64,000 nt of DNA from a virus: the IMG/VR virus record IMGVR_UViG_3300044641_004147, positions 1 to 64,000 of that record; one strand, written 5' to 3'. This document shows positions 42,782-53,600 of the stretch, in pieces (the first letter of the stretch is position 1; each line of letters starts with the position of its first letter). The position numbers were made by a program, and so were the translations under genes. Under the pieces are notes generated by a model. It did no database searches and was not told the DNA's origin. It saw nothing but the letters and a program-made list of their open reading frames with translations.

Positions 42782-44692
42782 ATGGCAATTTTAAAAAATA
42801 TATACTATCCAGTTATAACCGCAGCAGTCACTGAAGATCCTACTCCGGGCAGCAGCAAAATTTATATGCAATTTGAAGCATATGATCGTGTGACACTGTC
42901 ACCGCTGTTTAATCAAGGATTGAATCACAGTACCACTGGAGTTGATTTTGCTGGGTTTGGCTCCAGTTATGTAAGAAATGATAGCTGGCAAGCCGGGCAG
43001 ATGGGAAAACTATTGCTCAATGGACCGGTAACTGAAGTGAACATATCTAACACCAGTAACAACAGTATTTGGAACATGGTCGATCCTACCATGTGGCACA
43101 GCATGGACCCTACTAGGCCTATTCGTAAGGTCAGATATGACACCAACGGAACGACTTCAGTCATAGGAATGTACGCTCCAAAGATTGTAGGACCCGACGA
43201 CGGTCGTGGCGCCGCCAACGGTACCTGGGCAGAAGCCGGTGACGGCCATTGTTGGACACAGACCTGCTTGCGTTACAATCCAGTAAACATGGAAAGTTCG
43301 TTGCCTTACTCAAATCTCCGCCGAGGCAATCAAGGTGCAGGTACTCACGGTATGCGAGCCGGCATGTGTTTTTACCCAGTGTATTTTAACACCAGCACCG
43401 GTAACATGGTTATGTTGCAGTGGGCTGGCGCAAGAACTAGTCCCGACAACGACAACAACAACACTCCTGGTTATAACAGAGCACCATCCACTGGTTATGG
43501 AGCTAGATTCACTAACTACCTGAGTACTTCCTACGGCTGGTCAGGAAATACATCAACTTATTTCCAAAATAGAAATTCACAGTTCTTAGGCGTCGACACC
43601 GGTGGCCGCGCTATATTTTTAATCAACGATGTAGCATCTGATTTCACCCAACAAGTTATCAGATATTTTGATGTGGATAATACCACTTCGGTGTTGTTTA
43701 CTAATACCACTGCTCCTTCGGCTGCTGGTACTAATGCCGGTGGCAACAGAGATACTGCATATGGCAGTTATTTTGCAAAATACAGTACCTTGACTTTTAG
43801 CGACCCTACCAGTGCTGGTAATGTAGCATGGTATACTCCTTATTTTGACAGCTCGGGTAAATTCCATCCATTTTTCTTTCAATGGAATAGAACCACAGAT
43901 ACATTTACTCGAAACAATGACATAACTGTTAACTGGGCTGGTGCAACAAACCAAGAAAATATTTGGAGTCCTGACACAATTACGGGTAGTATGAATAACT
44001 CAGCCTTTGGGTTACAGAGATTTGTGTTTACTGATACATGGACTGTAAGCTCTACTAGATATCTAATGTTTGGTCAAGTCCACGGAACCGGAACTGTTTA
44101 CGATAACATACCCAAGGCAAGAACTTTTGTAGTGTTTACAGTAGATGCGGCTAACCCAAAACTGTTAACATATCATAGCTCTATAACAATTCCTACAACA
44201 CCTAGAAATATAATCTACTTTAACGAAAACACTAGGACACAAATGGGAGTGTTTTCTGCATCGGCCTTTTACACATATAACTTTGCGCCAGGAACTGGCT
44301 GGGTATTAACTGGCACATTGCCGTTTACTTTTGCTGCCTGCGGTGTAGACAGCCTGGGTAGAATTTGGGCCATGGCACCAGGTCCGCATGGCTACGGTGA
44401 AATACACATGATTACATTGAATGTACCAGTGACCATTTCTGTGACTTCTCCACAGATCAGTTACAATTTTACTGGTACAAATATTAATTCTTCATTAACT
44501 GTCAATGCCTATGATACCGCAGGAGCAAGAATAGCTGTGGCTGTCAAACTGGTCATCGATGGAGGTTCAATGACCTTTGCCGGCAGCACATTGACTACTA
44601 CTATAAATACTTCGGCTTCTGCTGATACTACTGTTCCGGTTGTTATTACAGGTTCGGGCATCAGTAACGTTATTGCCAGCGTAGTGTTGTAA
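42782..44692 (+). CDS. Structural protein, paralogue of the gene at 40689, with C-terminal Ig-like domain
   Basis: 636 aa. It aligns by eye with the 606-aa protein over most of its length (FSDPTSAGNVAWYTPYFDSS, FFFQWNRTTDTFTRNNDITV, RTQMGVF, LGRIWAM), including the same C-terminal Ig-like domain (YNFTGTNINSSLTVNAYDTA, VIDGGSMTF). Differences concentrate in the N-terminal third, where it has MVDPTMWHSMDPTRPIRKVR. The two could form a hetero-oligomer or give alternative binding specificities after duplication. Confidence 0.72.
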   Translation: MAILKNIYYPVITAAVTEDPTPGSSKIYMQFEAYDRVTLSPLFNQGLNHSTTGVDFAGFGSSYVRNDSWQAGQMGKLLLNGPVTEVNISNTSNNSIWNMVDPTMWHSMDPTRPIRKVRYDTNGTTSVIGMYAPKIVGPDDGRGAANGTWAEAGDGHCWTQTCLRYNPVNMESSLPYSNLRRGNQGAGTHGMRAGMCFYPVYFNTSTGNMVMLQWAGARTSPDNDNNNTPGYNRAPSTGYGARFTNYLSTSYGWSGNTSTYFQNRNSQFLGVDTGGRAIFLINDVASDFTQQVIRYFDVDNTTSVLFTNTTAPSAAGTNAGGNRDTAYGSYFAKYSTLTFSDPTSAGNVAWYTPYFDSSGKFHPFFFQWNRTTDTFTRNNDITVNWAGATNQENIWSPDTITGSMNNSAFGLQRFVFTDTWTVSSTRYLMFGQVHGTGTVYDNIPKARTFVVFTVDAANPKLLTYHSSITIPTTPRNIIYFNENTRTQMGVFSASAFYTYNFAPGTGWVLTGTLPFTFAACGVDSLGRIWAMAPGPHGYGEIHMITLNVPVTISVTSPQISYNFTGTNINSSLTVNAYDTAGARIAVAVKLVIDGGSMTFAGSTLTTTINTSASADTTVPVVITGSGISNVIASVVL

Positions 44693-44708
44693 TCAAAGGA
44701 TAAGAACA

Positions 44709-47700
44709 GTGACTCAAGCCACCGGCGGTACAATATCGTACTATATTAGAAACAATGTTGCTTACAAAGTACATACATTTACTACCAGCAGTACTTTAAC
44801 TGTAACCGAAACAGGCAACATTGACATTTTAGCTGTAGCCGGCGGTGGTGCCGGGCATGGCTATGTTGGCGGTGGAGGTGGTGCTGGTGGACTACTGTAT
44901 CAAACAAACTTATCAATTGCCAGTAATTTAACTATTACCATTGGTGCTGGATCCACTGGTGCTCAATACGGAACTACACAAGACGCTGCCAATTCGGCCG
45001 CCGGTGGGAACACCACTGTAACAGGCACTGGCGTAAGTTTAACTGCTGTTGGCGGAGGTAGTGGCGGTGGATATTCGGACTCCAATGGCAGTGCTGGTGG
45101 ATCTGGCGGTGGTGTTGGTGGCGAGCAAACCGGCGGCGGTACTGGCGGTGCTGCCACTGGCAGTCAGGGTAACCGAGGCGGAAATAGCGTAAGTGGGCGC
45201 AGTGGTAATGCTACCGGAGGTGGTGGTGGCGGTGGTGCAGGTGCTGTTGGTGGCAACAGCATAGGAGCAGGTACAACCACAGCTGGATCAGGTGGTGCAG
45301 GTAAACGCGAAGGTGTGGACTTTTTCATTGATGGCTCTGGGCTATGGTATGCAGGCGGTGGTGGTGGTGGCATGTTCAATGCTGGAACTGCTGTGGCCAC
45401 CGGTGGCAATGGCGGAGCTGGTGGAGGTGGCGGTGGTGGCGCTTTTGGCAGTGTAAGCACTCCCGGTGCCGGAGGAATTGGCCGCAACACTGGCGGAATT
45501 GGTCAAGGCAGTGATACTGCTGGACGAGGTGGCGACGGCGGAGCCAATACCGGTGGCGGCGGCGGCGGAGTAGGTCACTATAGCACAGGAACTAACGGCA
45601 GAGCCGGATCTGGTGGATCCGGTATTGTTATTGTTCGGTATTCATTTACACCCACAGGATTAACTGCTACACGAAATTCTGCAACACTGACACTAAACAA
45701 ATACGCAACCAATACCAGTACAGCACCAGTGACTGGCACCAGTGGCTCTAATGTTTACTCGTATTCTATTAGCCCTGCACTGCCAACGGGTTTATCTATT
45801 AACACCAGTACCGGTGCCATTGTTGGACAACCGCAGACTGCGGTCACTGGTGTTACCTATACGGTTACAGTCAATGATGGATTTATTTCCGAAAGCAATA
45901 CATTTAGTCTAACTACCACTACAAATTTGGCAACATCTATTGAAGCTGCCGGAGGTAGTTTAGGTTATTACTATAACAGTACTAGAAATACAATTTACAA
46001 AACACACACATTTACTTCAGCAGGAAATCTAGTGGTAACCACTCCGGGTACTATTACCATTTCTGCCTGGGGTGGAGGTGGTGGTGGTGGTTGGACCGCA
46101 GGATCCGGTGCAGGTGGCGCTGGAGCTTTTGTACAGGGCGATTTTGCAGCCAGTGTAGCATCTTACGGCATTGTAGCCGGAGGTGGTGGTTTGTCAAGAG
46201 CCAACGATGTTGGCCCCGGCGCAGCCCCAACTGGTGGCGGTGGCTTGCCAGGTAACGCAGGTTACGGTGGCCAAGGTGGTGGATACAGTGGATTTTTTGC
46301 AACCACTACTATTAATCAAGCTGGAGCATTATTGATTGCCGGTGGTGGTGGTGGTGGTGGCTGGGAAGGCAGGGCCGGCGGTGCTGCCGGAATTGCCGTA
46401 GGAAGCCCGGGGCAAGACGGAACAACATATGGCGGCCGCGGTGGCAGTCAAACAGCCGGTGGCTATTCGGCCAGTGGAGCCGGCAGCGCACTACAAGGTG
46501 GTAATATTGCTGCTCAAGGTGACGGAGGTGGTGGCGGAGGCGGCGGCGCTGGCTACTTTGGCGGAGGCGGTGGAACCAGTGACGGTACCGGATCTGGCGG
46601 CGGAGGTGGCAGCAGCTATTTTGCCGGCAACATAACCACTACTACAGGCGAAGCCGGCTCGGGAACGATATCTGGCGGAACTACCAGTGCATTATATCGT
46701 GGTTGGGGTATAGGAGGAGCGTCCGGGGCAAATAACGGAAATCCTGGCGCAGTGATTGTATCTTATCCGTTTGAGCCTTCGCCGTTGATAACAACAGTTG
46801 CAACTCCTAGTGTAACTTTAAATCGTTGGACCAATAACGGCGGCGTGACACCAATTACAGTCACTGGTGGACTGGCACCATATTATTACACAGTAAGTCC
46901 TGCAGTACCAGCAGGGCTACATTTTAATACATCAACTGGACAAATAACCGGTCAACCAATTACGGCCACTGCATCAACTGTTTATACTGTTACTGTAAGA
47001 GATTCTACTATTACTCTACTTGGAGCACCAGTTAATAGCGCCATCGATACTTTTACGCTGACAACTACTATAACATTACCCGGTGCCCAAACAGTCACTG
47101 GAGGCAGTACATCTACTACTTCTGCTAACGGACTAAACTATCAAGTACATACATTTACATCTTCGGGCAATTTAACTCTAGGTCAAACAACTACACTAGA
47201 GTATCTTGCAGTAGCCGGTGGTGGAGGTGGTGGCGGACGACATGGTGGAGGTGGTGGCGGTGGCGGATTAGTTACCGGCACCATAGCTTTACCTGCTGGT
47301 ACATATCCAATTATTGTAGGAGCCGGTGGCTCGGGAGCACAAACTGACACACAGGGTATCGATGGTGTTGATTCGGGTATAATTCAAAGTCTGCAACACG
47401 GCTCTGGTGAGTTTGATGGCAGATCAAGCTATATACAGTTGGCTAATAGTACAGCACTGGCATTAAATGGAGTGTCTTGGACTATAGAATGTTGGGTAAT
47501 GCCAACTGGTGATTACTCAGGACAAGGTAGAACTATTTTCAGTAAGCGAGTGTCTGGCGCTACAACTACTGCATATTATGGATATTTACAGGCAACAACT
47601 GGATTTGTAGGATACTACAACGGAACAACAGAATTAACATCATCGACTGTGCTTACTCCTAGAGTATGGAGTCATATTGCATGGGTTTACAACGGTACTA

Positions 47701-48704
47701 ACATAAGAATTTTTGTAAACGGAGTATCTGTATTAAACACTGCAACAGCAGTTAGTGAAATCAATGAGCCATTGGTAATTGGTGGAACACGGGGATACAA
47801 TGCTTGGTTCCATGGATACATAAGTAACCTTAGAATTGTTAAGGGTACAACACTGTACACAGCAGACTTTACACCGCCTATAGGCCCATTAACAGCTATC
47901 AGCGGAACAAGTTTGCTAACACTACAACATCCAACTGCTTGGGTAGATAGTTCAACCAATGCGGCTGCTATCACTACCAGCGGCACTCCAGTACAGAGTC
48001 CGTTTAACCCATTTAACAATCTGGATGCATCCGGGGGCGGTGGTGGCGGTTCTTATTCTAGTAACGCACCAACTGCGGGTCGTGTTGGAGGATCTGGTGG
48101 CGGCGGCGGTACCAGCGGGGCAGCTGGCGGCGCAGCCTGGATAGGACAGGGCAACGCAGGTGGACAAGGTAACAACGACGAAGGTGGTGGCGGTGGTGGC
48201 GCCGGCACTCCTGGTCAAACTGCTGTAGGCAGTGTTTATGCTGGTGCTGGTGGTACGGGCGCAATATCAAACATTGACGGTCTAAACTATTACTATGCAG
48301 GTGGCGGTGGCGGTGGATCTTGGCAACAAATTGCCGGCGCCGGCGGACTTGGCGGTGGTGGCGGTGGTGGTGGTGGCGATACGGCAACAACCAATGCTGG
48401 TGCAGGTGGCACCGGCGGCCGCACCAATGGTGCTGCTGGTGTAGCAGGATTTAGTGGAAATGTCAACGGCGGTGCTGGCGGAGCCAACACTGGTGGCGGT
48501 GGCGGATCCAGCGGTCAGCGTGACTTCCAAAGCTATACTGGCGTAGGCGGCAATGGTGGTTCGGGTATTATAATCGTTAGATACATTACCGGTCCTGGGC
48601 AGTTGTTAACTTCAAAAGTAATACCAGAAGTATTATTTGGAAAGTACGATAATACACCACAGATTCCGGTCGCTCCAATTGGTGGAACAGCACCATACAC
48701 TTAG
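44709..48704 (+). CDS. Giant polyglycine/LamG/He_PIG adhesin, part before in-frame TAG (GTG start)
   Basis: 1331 codons from a GTG start (AAAGGA site 10-15 nt upstream) to a TAG. Modules: polyglycine domain 1 (~36-314), He_PIG-type Ig domain 1 (SYSISPALPTGLSINTSTGA, ~314-407), polyglycine domain 2 (~411-687), He_PIG 2 (YYYTVSPAVPAGLHFNTSTG, ~688-788), polyglycine domain 3 with a LamG domain inserted (LamG ~896-1094), and the start of He_PIG 3, cut after APYT by the TAG. The reading frame continues without another stop for 627 codons to 50588 with more of the same domains, so the intact product would be about 1959 aa. Confidence 0.8.
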   Translation: MTQATGGTISYYIRNNVAYKVHTFTTSSTLTVTETGNIDILAVAGGGAGHGYVGGGGGAGGLLYQTNLSIASNLTITIGAGSTGAQYGTTQDAANSAAGGNTTVTGTGVSLTAVGGGSGGGYSDSNGSAGGSGGGVGGEQTGGGTGGAATGSQGNRGGNSVSGRSGNATGGGGGGGAGAVGGNSIGAGTTTAGSGGAGKREGVDFFIDGSGLWYAGGGGGGMFNAGTAVATGGNGGAGGGGGGGAFGSVSTPGAGGIGRNTGGIGQGSDTAGRGGDGGANTGGGGGGVGHYSTGTNGRAGSGGSGIVIVRYSFTPTGLTATRNSATLTLNKYATNTSTAPVTGTSGSNVYSYSISPALPTGLSINTSTGAIVGQPQTAVTGVTYTVTVNDGFISESNTFSLTTTTNLATSIEAAGGSLGYYYNSTRNTIYKTHTFTSAGNLVVTTPGTITISAWGGGGGGGWTAGSGAGGAGAFVQGDFAASVASYGIVAGGGGLSRANDVGPGAAPTGGGGLPGNAGYGGQGGGYSGFFATTTINQAGALLIAGGGGGGGWEGRAGGAAGIAVGSPGQDGTTYGGRGGSQTAGGYSASGAGSALQGGNIAAQGDGGGGGGGGAGYFGGGGGTSDGTGSGGGGGSSYFAGNITTTTGEAGSGTISGGTTSALYRGWGIGGASGANNGNPGAVIVSYPFEPSPLITTVATPSVTLNRWTNNGGVTPITVTGGLAPYYYTVSPAVPAGLHFNTSTGQITGQPITATASTVYTVTVRDSTITLLGAPVNSAIDTFTLTTTITLPGAQTVTGGSTSTTSANGLNYQVHTFTSSGNLTLGQTTTLEYLAVAGGGGGGGRHGGGGGGGGLVTGTIALPAGTYPIIVGAGGSGAQTDTQGIDGVDSGIIQSLQHGSGEFDGRSSYIQLANSTALALNGVSWTIECWVMPTGDYSGQGRTIFSKRVSGATTTAYYGYLQATTGFVGYYNGTTELTSSTVLTPRVWSHIAWVYNGTNIRIFVNGVSVLNTATAVSEINEPLVIGGTRGYNAWFHGYISNLRIVKGTTLYTADFTPPIGPLTAISGTSLLTLQHPTAWVDSSTNAAAITTSGTPVQSPFNPFNNLDASGGGGGGSYSSNAPTAGRVGGSGGGGGTSGAAGGAAWIGQGNAGGQGNNDEGGGGGGAGTPGQTAVGSVYAGAGGTGAISNIDGLNYYYAGGGGGGSWQQIAGAGGLGGGGGGGGGDTATTNAGAGGTGGRTNGAAGVAGFSGNVNGGAGGANTGGGGGSSGQRDFQSYTGVGGNGGSGIIIVRYITGPGQLLTSKVIPEVLFGKYDNTPQIPVAPIGGTAPYT
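48702..48704 (+). other. In-frame amber codon interrupting an adhesin domain
   Basis: TAG at codon 1332. The flanking reading is APYT-TAG-SISPSLPDG. The equivalent positions in the two earlier domains of the same protein have Tyr (VYSYSISPALPTG and PYYYTVSPAVPAG). One base change from TAT or TAC explains it. Confidence 0.9.
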
Positions 48705-50588
48705 TCTATTAGTCCCAGCTTACCTGATGGCGTGTTATTTTCCTCTGGTAACGGTGCGGTGTACGGTACACCATCTGTGGCAGTATACGATGCTACTTAT
48801 ACTGTTTCTATCACAGACTCATCAGCAACACCGGTTACTGCAACAAATACCTTTGTATTGAGCACCAGCGTTAGCTATCAATATGCCATAGATTTAGTGG
48901 CAAATAGGCTGTTAAAAATTACCACTGAATATGGAATTTCAGACACCGACAGACGATCGGCTTATATCGAAAGTCCGGGCGCACAGATCATTACAAATAA
49001 CTTACAGTCTAATAACAAATCTTTGATATACGGCAATGTGTTGTCTGTGTCTAGTCTGGCTAATGTTACATATGGAATTGGCCCGGATATAGTAACCACA
49101 GTCACAGTGCCCACTACATTTAATAACTATGTCAATGTCGGTGGAAACCTAAAGACATATTACGGTAATATTGTGGCCAATGTCAGTGGATTCTTTTTAT
49201 CTAATGCATTTTATGGCACAGCGGGCTCATACACCTGGACTGTGCCTGCTGGAGTATCTAGTATCAGTGTTGCCGGAGTTGGTGGCGGTGGTGGTGGAAG
49301 CCAAAAAACTACCGGAGGTTCTGGTGGCGGTGGTGGTCAGTTAACCTATATCAACAATGTACCAGTTACTCCCGGGGATACTTATACCATTGTTATTGGT
49401 ACCGGGGGCAACACTGGCAGTAACTTTGGTGTCAGTGGTGGTGATACCTACATGTTCAAAAACACAGGAAATACTGTGCCAATATTATTGGCCACCGGCG
49501 GTCGTGGTGGAGACAGCATGTACTGGACAGACACTTCTAGTTTTGTTTCGGTATCTAGCTCTCCGGCATCAATGTCATTTTACACATTTCGGGCCACGAG
49601 TCCGTTGAATCAAACTATAACCTATAGTTTTTCTGGACCATTACCCGGTAATGTTACTGTAAATTCTTCTACTGGTGTATTGGGCGGAGTGCCCGAAACA
49701 GTAGGAAATGTAACCAATTATCCAATCACTGTGTCGGCAGTGACCACAGCACAAACAATTACAAAGCCATTTACTTTGACAGTTAGACCATTAACTGAAG
49801 TTACTTATGTTGCAATCGGTGGAAATACATTAGGAACTGCTACCACAGGATCCTTTACAGTGTTAAACACACCTTTTGTTGATGTTTGGGGATGTGCCGG
49901 CGGTGGTTCTACAATTGCGCCAGGAGCTGAACCGGGAGCCGGCGGTGGTGGCGGTGGCGCTAGCCAACTGAATGGTTATAGACTGACCGTGACTCCCGGG
50001 GAAACACTTACTTATAGTATTGGAAGTTATGGTCAGCCTACTACTATCAGTCGTGGCGGTACGGTCATCTTCCAATTAAATGCTGGTAGTAGTACTACCA
50101 ATTCTACTGGTGGTGCCGGCGGCACTGCTAACAGTTATTCAAGTCATGCGGGTGGTGCAGGCGCCAACGGAGGTGGAAGATTCACCGGAGGCAGCACCGC
50201 ATCCAATGTGACTGGTTGTGCCGGCGGAGGTGGTGGCGGCGGCTACGGTGATAATAGTCCTTATACCCTTGGCGGGGCAGGCGGCAATGGCGGCACTAGC
50301 AGCGTTCCGGCTGGATCAATTTGTATCGGCAGCATAGGGGGCACAGGTGGTGCTAGAACCAATCCACCAACAAGAGGTGGAAACATACTATTGGCTGAAG
50401 GCGGTAGAGTCACCAACGAAGGCTGGCAAGGCATGGGCGGTGGAGCAGGAGGAGGAATTAAGATAAATGCTATCAGCACTACCAATTTCTACGGAGGTGG
50501 CGCTGGTGGCGCTGGTGCTGTATATACAGCTAACCAAACACCCGGTGGACCTGGTTGCCTCTACGTATATTGGAATGCTAACAGTTAA
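48705..50588 (+). CDS. Same giant adhesin, part after the in-frame TAG
   Basis: 627 codons in the same frame as 44709-48704. It opens with the second half of He_PIG 3, then unique beta sequence, polyglycine domain 4 (from SYTWTVPAGVSSISVAGVGG), a fourth He_PIG-like domain (NQTITYSFSGPLPGNVTVNS) and polyglycine domain 5, ending PGCLYVYWNANS. The first possible internal start is a GTG at 48732 without any ribosome binding site, so independent translation is unlikely. Codon use and domain integrity after the TAG are as good as before it, which argues against an old pseudogene. Confidence 0.7.
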   Translation, partial: SISPSLPDGVLFSSGNGAVYGTPSVAVYDATYTVSITDSSATPVTATNTFVLSTSVSYQYAIDLVANRLLKITTEYGISDTDRRSAYIESPGAQIITNNLQSNNKSLIYGNVLSVSSLANVTYGIGPDIVTTVTVPTTFNNYVNVGGNLKTYYGNIVANVSGFFLSNAFYGTAGSYTWTVPAGVSSISVAGVGGGGGGSQKTTGGSGGGGGQLTYINNVPVTPGDTYTIVIGTGGNTGSNFGVSGGDTYMFKNTGNTVPILLATGGRGGDSMYWTDTSSFVSVSSSPASMSFYTFRATSPLNQTITYSFSGPLPGNVTVNSSTGVLGGVPETVGNVTNYPITVSAVTTAQTITKPFTLTVRPLTEVTYVAIGGNTLGTATTGSFTVLNTPFVDVWGCAGGGSTIAPGAEPGAGGGGGGASQLNGYRLTVTPGETLTYSIGSYGQPTTISRGGTVIFQLNAGSSTTNSTGGAGGTANSYSSHAGGAGANGGGRFTGGSTASNVTGCAGGGGGGGYGDNSPYTLGGAGGNGGTSSVPAGSICIGSIGGTGGARTNPPTRGGNILLAEGGRVTNEGWQGMGGGAGGGIKINAISTTNFYGGGAGGAGAVYTANQTPGGPGCLYVYWNANS

Positions 50589-50591
50589 ATA
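50584..50591 (+). promoter_or_regulatory. Possible late promoter box GTTAAATA
   Basis: It overlaps the stop codon of the giant adhesin and stands 29 nt before the next ATG, which has an AAGGAAA site. The first two bases differ from the better boxes. Confidence 0.4.
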
Positions 50592-50619
50592 CTGACATAA
50601 AGAATTTAAGGAAATATAA

Positions 50620-53600
50620 ATGCCATTAGCAACTGGTGGAACTTTAACAACCATTACAGTAGGATCAACTACCTACAATGTTCATACATTTACCAGCAGT
50701 GGAACCTTGACTTTTACTTCGGGCGGATCTATAGAATATCTTGTAGTTGCCGGTGGAGGCAGCGGAGGTGGCGATGCAGGCGCAGATGGTGGAGGCGGTG
50801 GAGGCGGATTTTTAAGTGGTACTGCGTCTGCTACAGTATCTCCTTATACAATTACCGTTGGAGCCGGCGGCGCTGCTAATACATCTGGATCGGACTCAAG
50901 TTTTTCGCTGGCAGGCACTGCCATTGGTGGTGGCCGTGGCGGCAGATTTATTGCTTGGAATGCAGGCGAAGCAGGACAAAATGGCGGATCCGGCGGTGGC
51001 GGTTCTGGAAACTATTTTGGTGGCCAAGCAGGCGGTACTGGAACAGCTGGCCAAGGTAACAACGGCGGCAGCGGCGCCGTGTTTAGTAATGGCAGCTACA
51101 AAGGTGGTGGCGGCGGAGGTGCCGGTAGCGTTGGTGGCGCTGCAGGTGCAACTTCGGCCGGAAACGGTGGCAGTGGTGCCGTCAGTTCAATAACTGGTGT
51201 TAATATAACTTACGCCGGCGGCGGTGGTGGCGGATCAATTCAAGAATCTGGGGCCACCACCGGTGGCGATGCCGGTGCTGGCGGCGGCGGAGAAGGCCAA
51301 AGATCGGGTAGCAGATCTGCCACTTCTGGTCTGACAAACACAGGTGGTGGCGGTGGCGGTGGTGCCGGTGCCGGCGGCTCGGGTATCGTTATTGTTCGAT
51401 ATATACCAGATGCTGGATCGGGCGCTCCAGTACCAGTTTCATACCCTGTAGCCACAGGAGGAACTTCGACTACCCAAGAAGTAAATTCTATAGGAACAAA
51501 GCAAGTATACAATATACATGCTTTTACAACCAGCGGAAATTTAACGGTAACACAAGGCGGTACTTTTGAATATATGGTTGCAGCCGGGGGCGGTGGTGGT
51601 GGGTCTGACATGGGCGGCGGAGGTGGTGGCGGAGGCTTCTTAACCGGCAATATTACATTAAATCCTGGTACTTACACTGTTACTGTTGGCGCTGGAGGCA
51701 CTGGAGCTACTGCCGGTACTGATCAGCCTAGAGCCATTTCTGGCGGTAGTTCGGCTATAACTCCATTTGGATTTAAAGGACACAGTTATAGTTTTGACGG
51801 TATCGGTGATGGTGTGAACTGTGGAACACAGAGCGCATACGCAATTGGATCAGGGGCCTTCTGCCTAGAGGGTTGGATATATAACCATGTAGTAAAAGAC
51901 TATAGTACATTATGGACTACACGACCCGACAACGGTGCCTATGGTGATGCGTATCATATCGGCTGGAGTGCTGTCGGCGGCATAAGTTTATATGTAGGCA
52001 GTGCAGCAGTAGTTGGCGGTGCGTCGGGTACAATTAGAGCTGGTCAGTGGCAACATATTGCAGCCTGTCGTAATTCTTCTGGCAATACTGCATTTTTTGT
52101 TGATGGCGTGCGTGTCGGTTATGTAGCCAGCTATACTAATAATTTTACAAGATCATTATTGGGACTAGGGGATTTTCCAACTACCAAAGTTGAAAGCATC
52201 AACGGTTATATTTCAAATGCTCGTATTGTTGTTGGCAATGCAGTCTATAACCCTACACAAACAACTTACACTGTACCAACTGCTCCGTTGACAGCAATTT
52301 CTGGCACTGTTATATTAACAGCACAGGACAATTCATTTATAGACAATTCTCCTAATAATTTTACTTTGACTGCACAGGGAAATAGTCAGACCAGTCACTT
52401 TACACCTTTTACCGGTATGGCCATTGGCGCAGCCGGTGGTGGAGGTGGTGCGTCGGATCATACTAGTCCTGCTGCTACCAGTGCTGCTGCATCTGGTGGC
52501 TCCGGTGGTGGAGCCGCAGGAAATAATGCCAACAGAGGTATAGGAATCACAGGACAAGGTAGTGCTGGCTCCAACAGTGCCGGATCTTGGTATCCTGGTG
52601 GTGGCGGTGGCGCTGGCGGAGCTGGCGCAACTAATCCTGCCAATGGTGGTGTTGGTCGAGAAAGTACTATTTTAGGAACTAGTTATTATTGGTCTGGCGG
52701 CGGCGCCGGGGCAGGATACACCGGAATTTCGGGCAATGGCGGCATTGGCGGTGGTGGCGGTGGTGCTCCTAAGAGTACTAATGGTGGTGGTAGTCCAGGC
52801 GCAGGTACTTACGCACAGGGTCAAGTTCCTTATATGCTGGTAGGAAACCACGGAGCATACGGAACATTGAACGCACAAACTAATGTGCCCGGAGGCCCCG
52901 GAATTATCAACTCTGGTGGTGGCGGTGGTGGTGGTTCTCACATCGGCACTTCGAATCCTGGTGGCAATGGTGGTTCGGGCATGGTAGTAATAAAATATCT
53001 GGCCAGTGCTAATGCGTCGGGCAGTGGTGGAGCTGGTGGACCAAATGCTGGTGGTGGCGGTGGTGCCGGCAACGACGGATATCTAGGACGAGTAGTACCT
53101 AGTGTAATAACAGTGTTTACCAGTTCGGGTAATTTAACAGTCACCGGTGCCGGCACCGTTGAATATCTTGTTGTTGGTGGTGGCGGAGGTGGCGGATCTG
53201 ACATGGGTGGTGGTGGCGGAGGTGGCGGTTACCTAGCAGGATTTACCACTCTTAGTTCTGGAACATATTTGGTTACAGTAGGAGCCGGAGGCGCAGGAGC
53301 GCCAGCTGGTATCAGTCAACCTCCGGGATCAAACGGTGGAGACAGTGCCATTCAAACTTATGCGTCTGGCATTGGAAACAACTACAGCTACTACTTTGAT
53401 ACCTATAACGACTTTATAAGTTTTCCTTCTAATGCAGCTTTTGATATTGGCAGCAATGACGCTTGTAAAGAGCTATGGTTCTGGATGTACAAAGATGATG
53501 GTACATATCATACATTCTGCGGACAAAACTCTGGTACGGGCAGTACAATACGACTTGCTTACAATAATGGTCAACTTTATTACAGTATTAATAACGATAC

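Noticed and set aside
44963-45490. Long Pro-rich open frames on the minus strand in many Gly-rich genes
   Set aside because: Runs of GGN glycine codons give NCC proline codons on the other strand; these frames lack ribosome binding sites and family features.
44709-50588. TAG used generally as a sense codon in this phage
   Set aside because: All other long genes are free of in-frame TAG; a recoded genome should show many in late genes.
48732-50588. Independent gene starting at GTG 48732
   Set aside because: The GTG lies inside a He_PIG-type domain, in frame with the upstream gene, and has no ribosome binding site.
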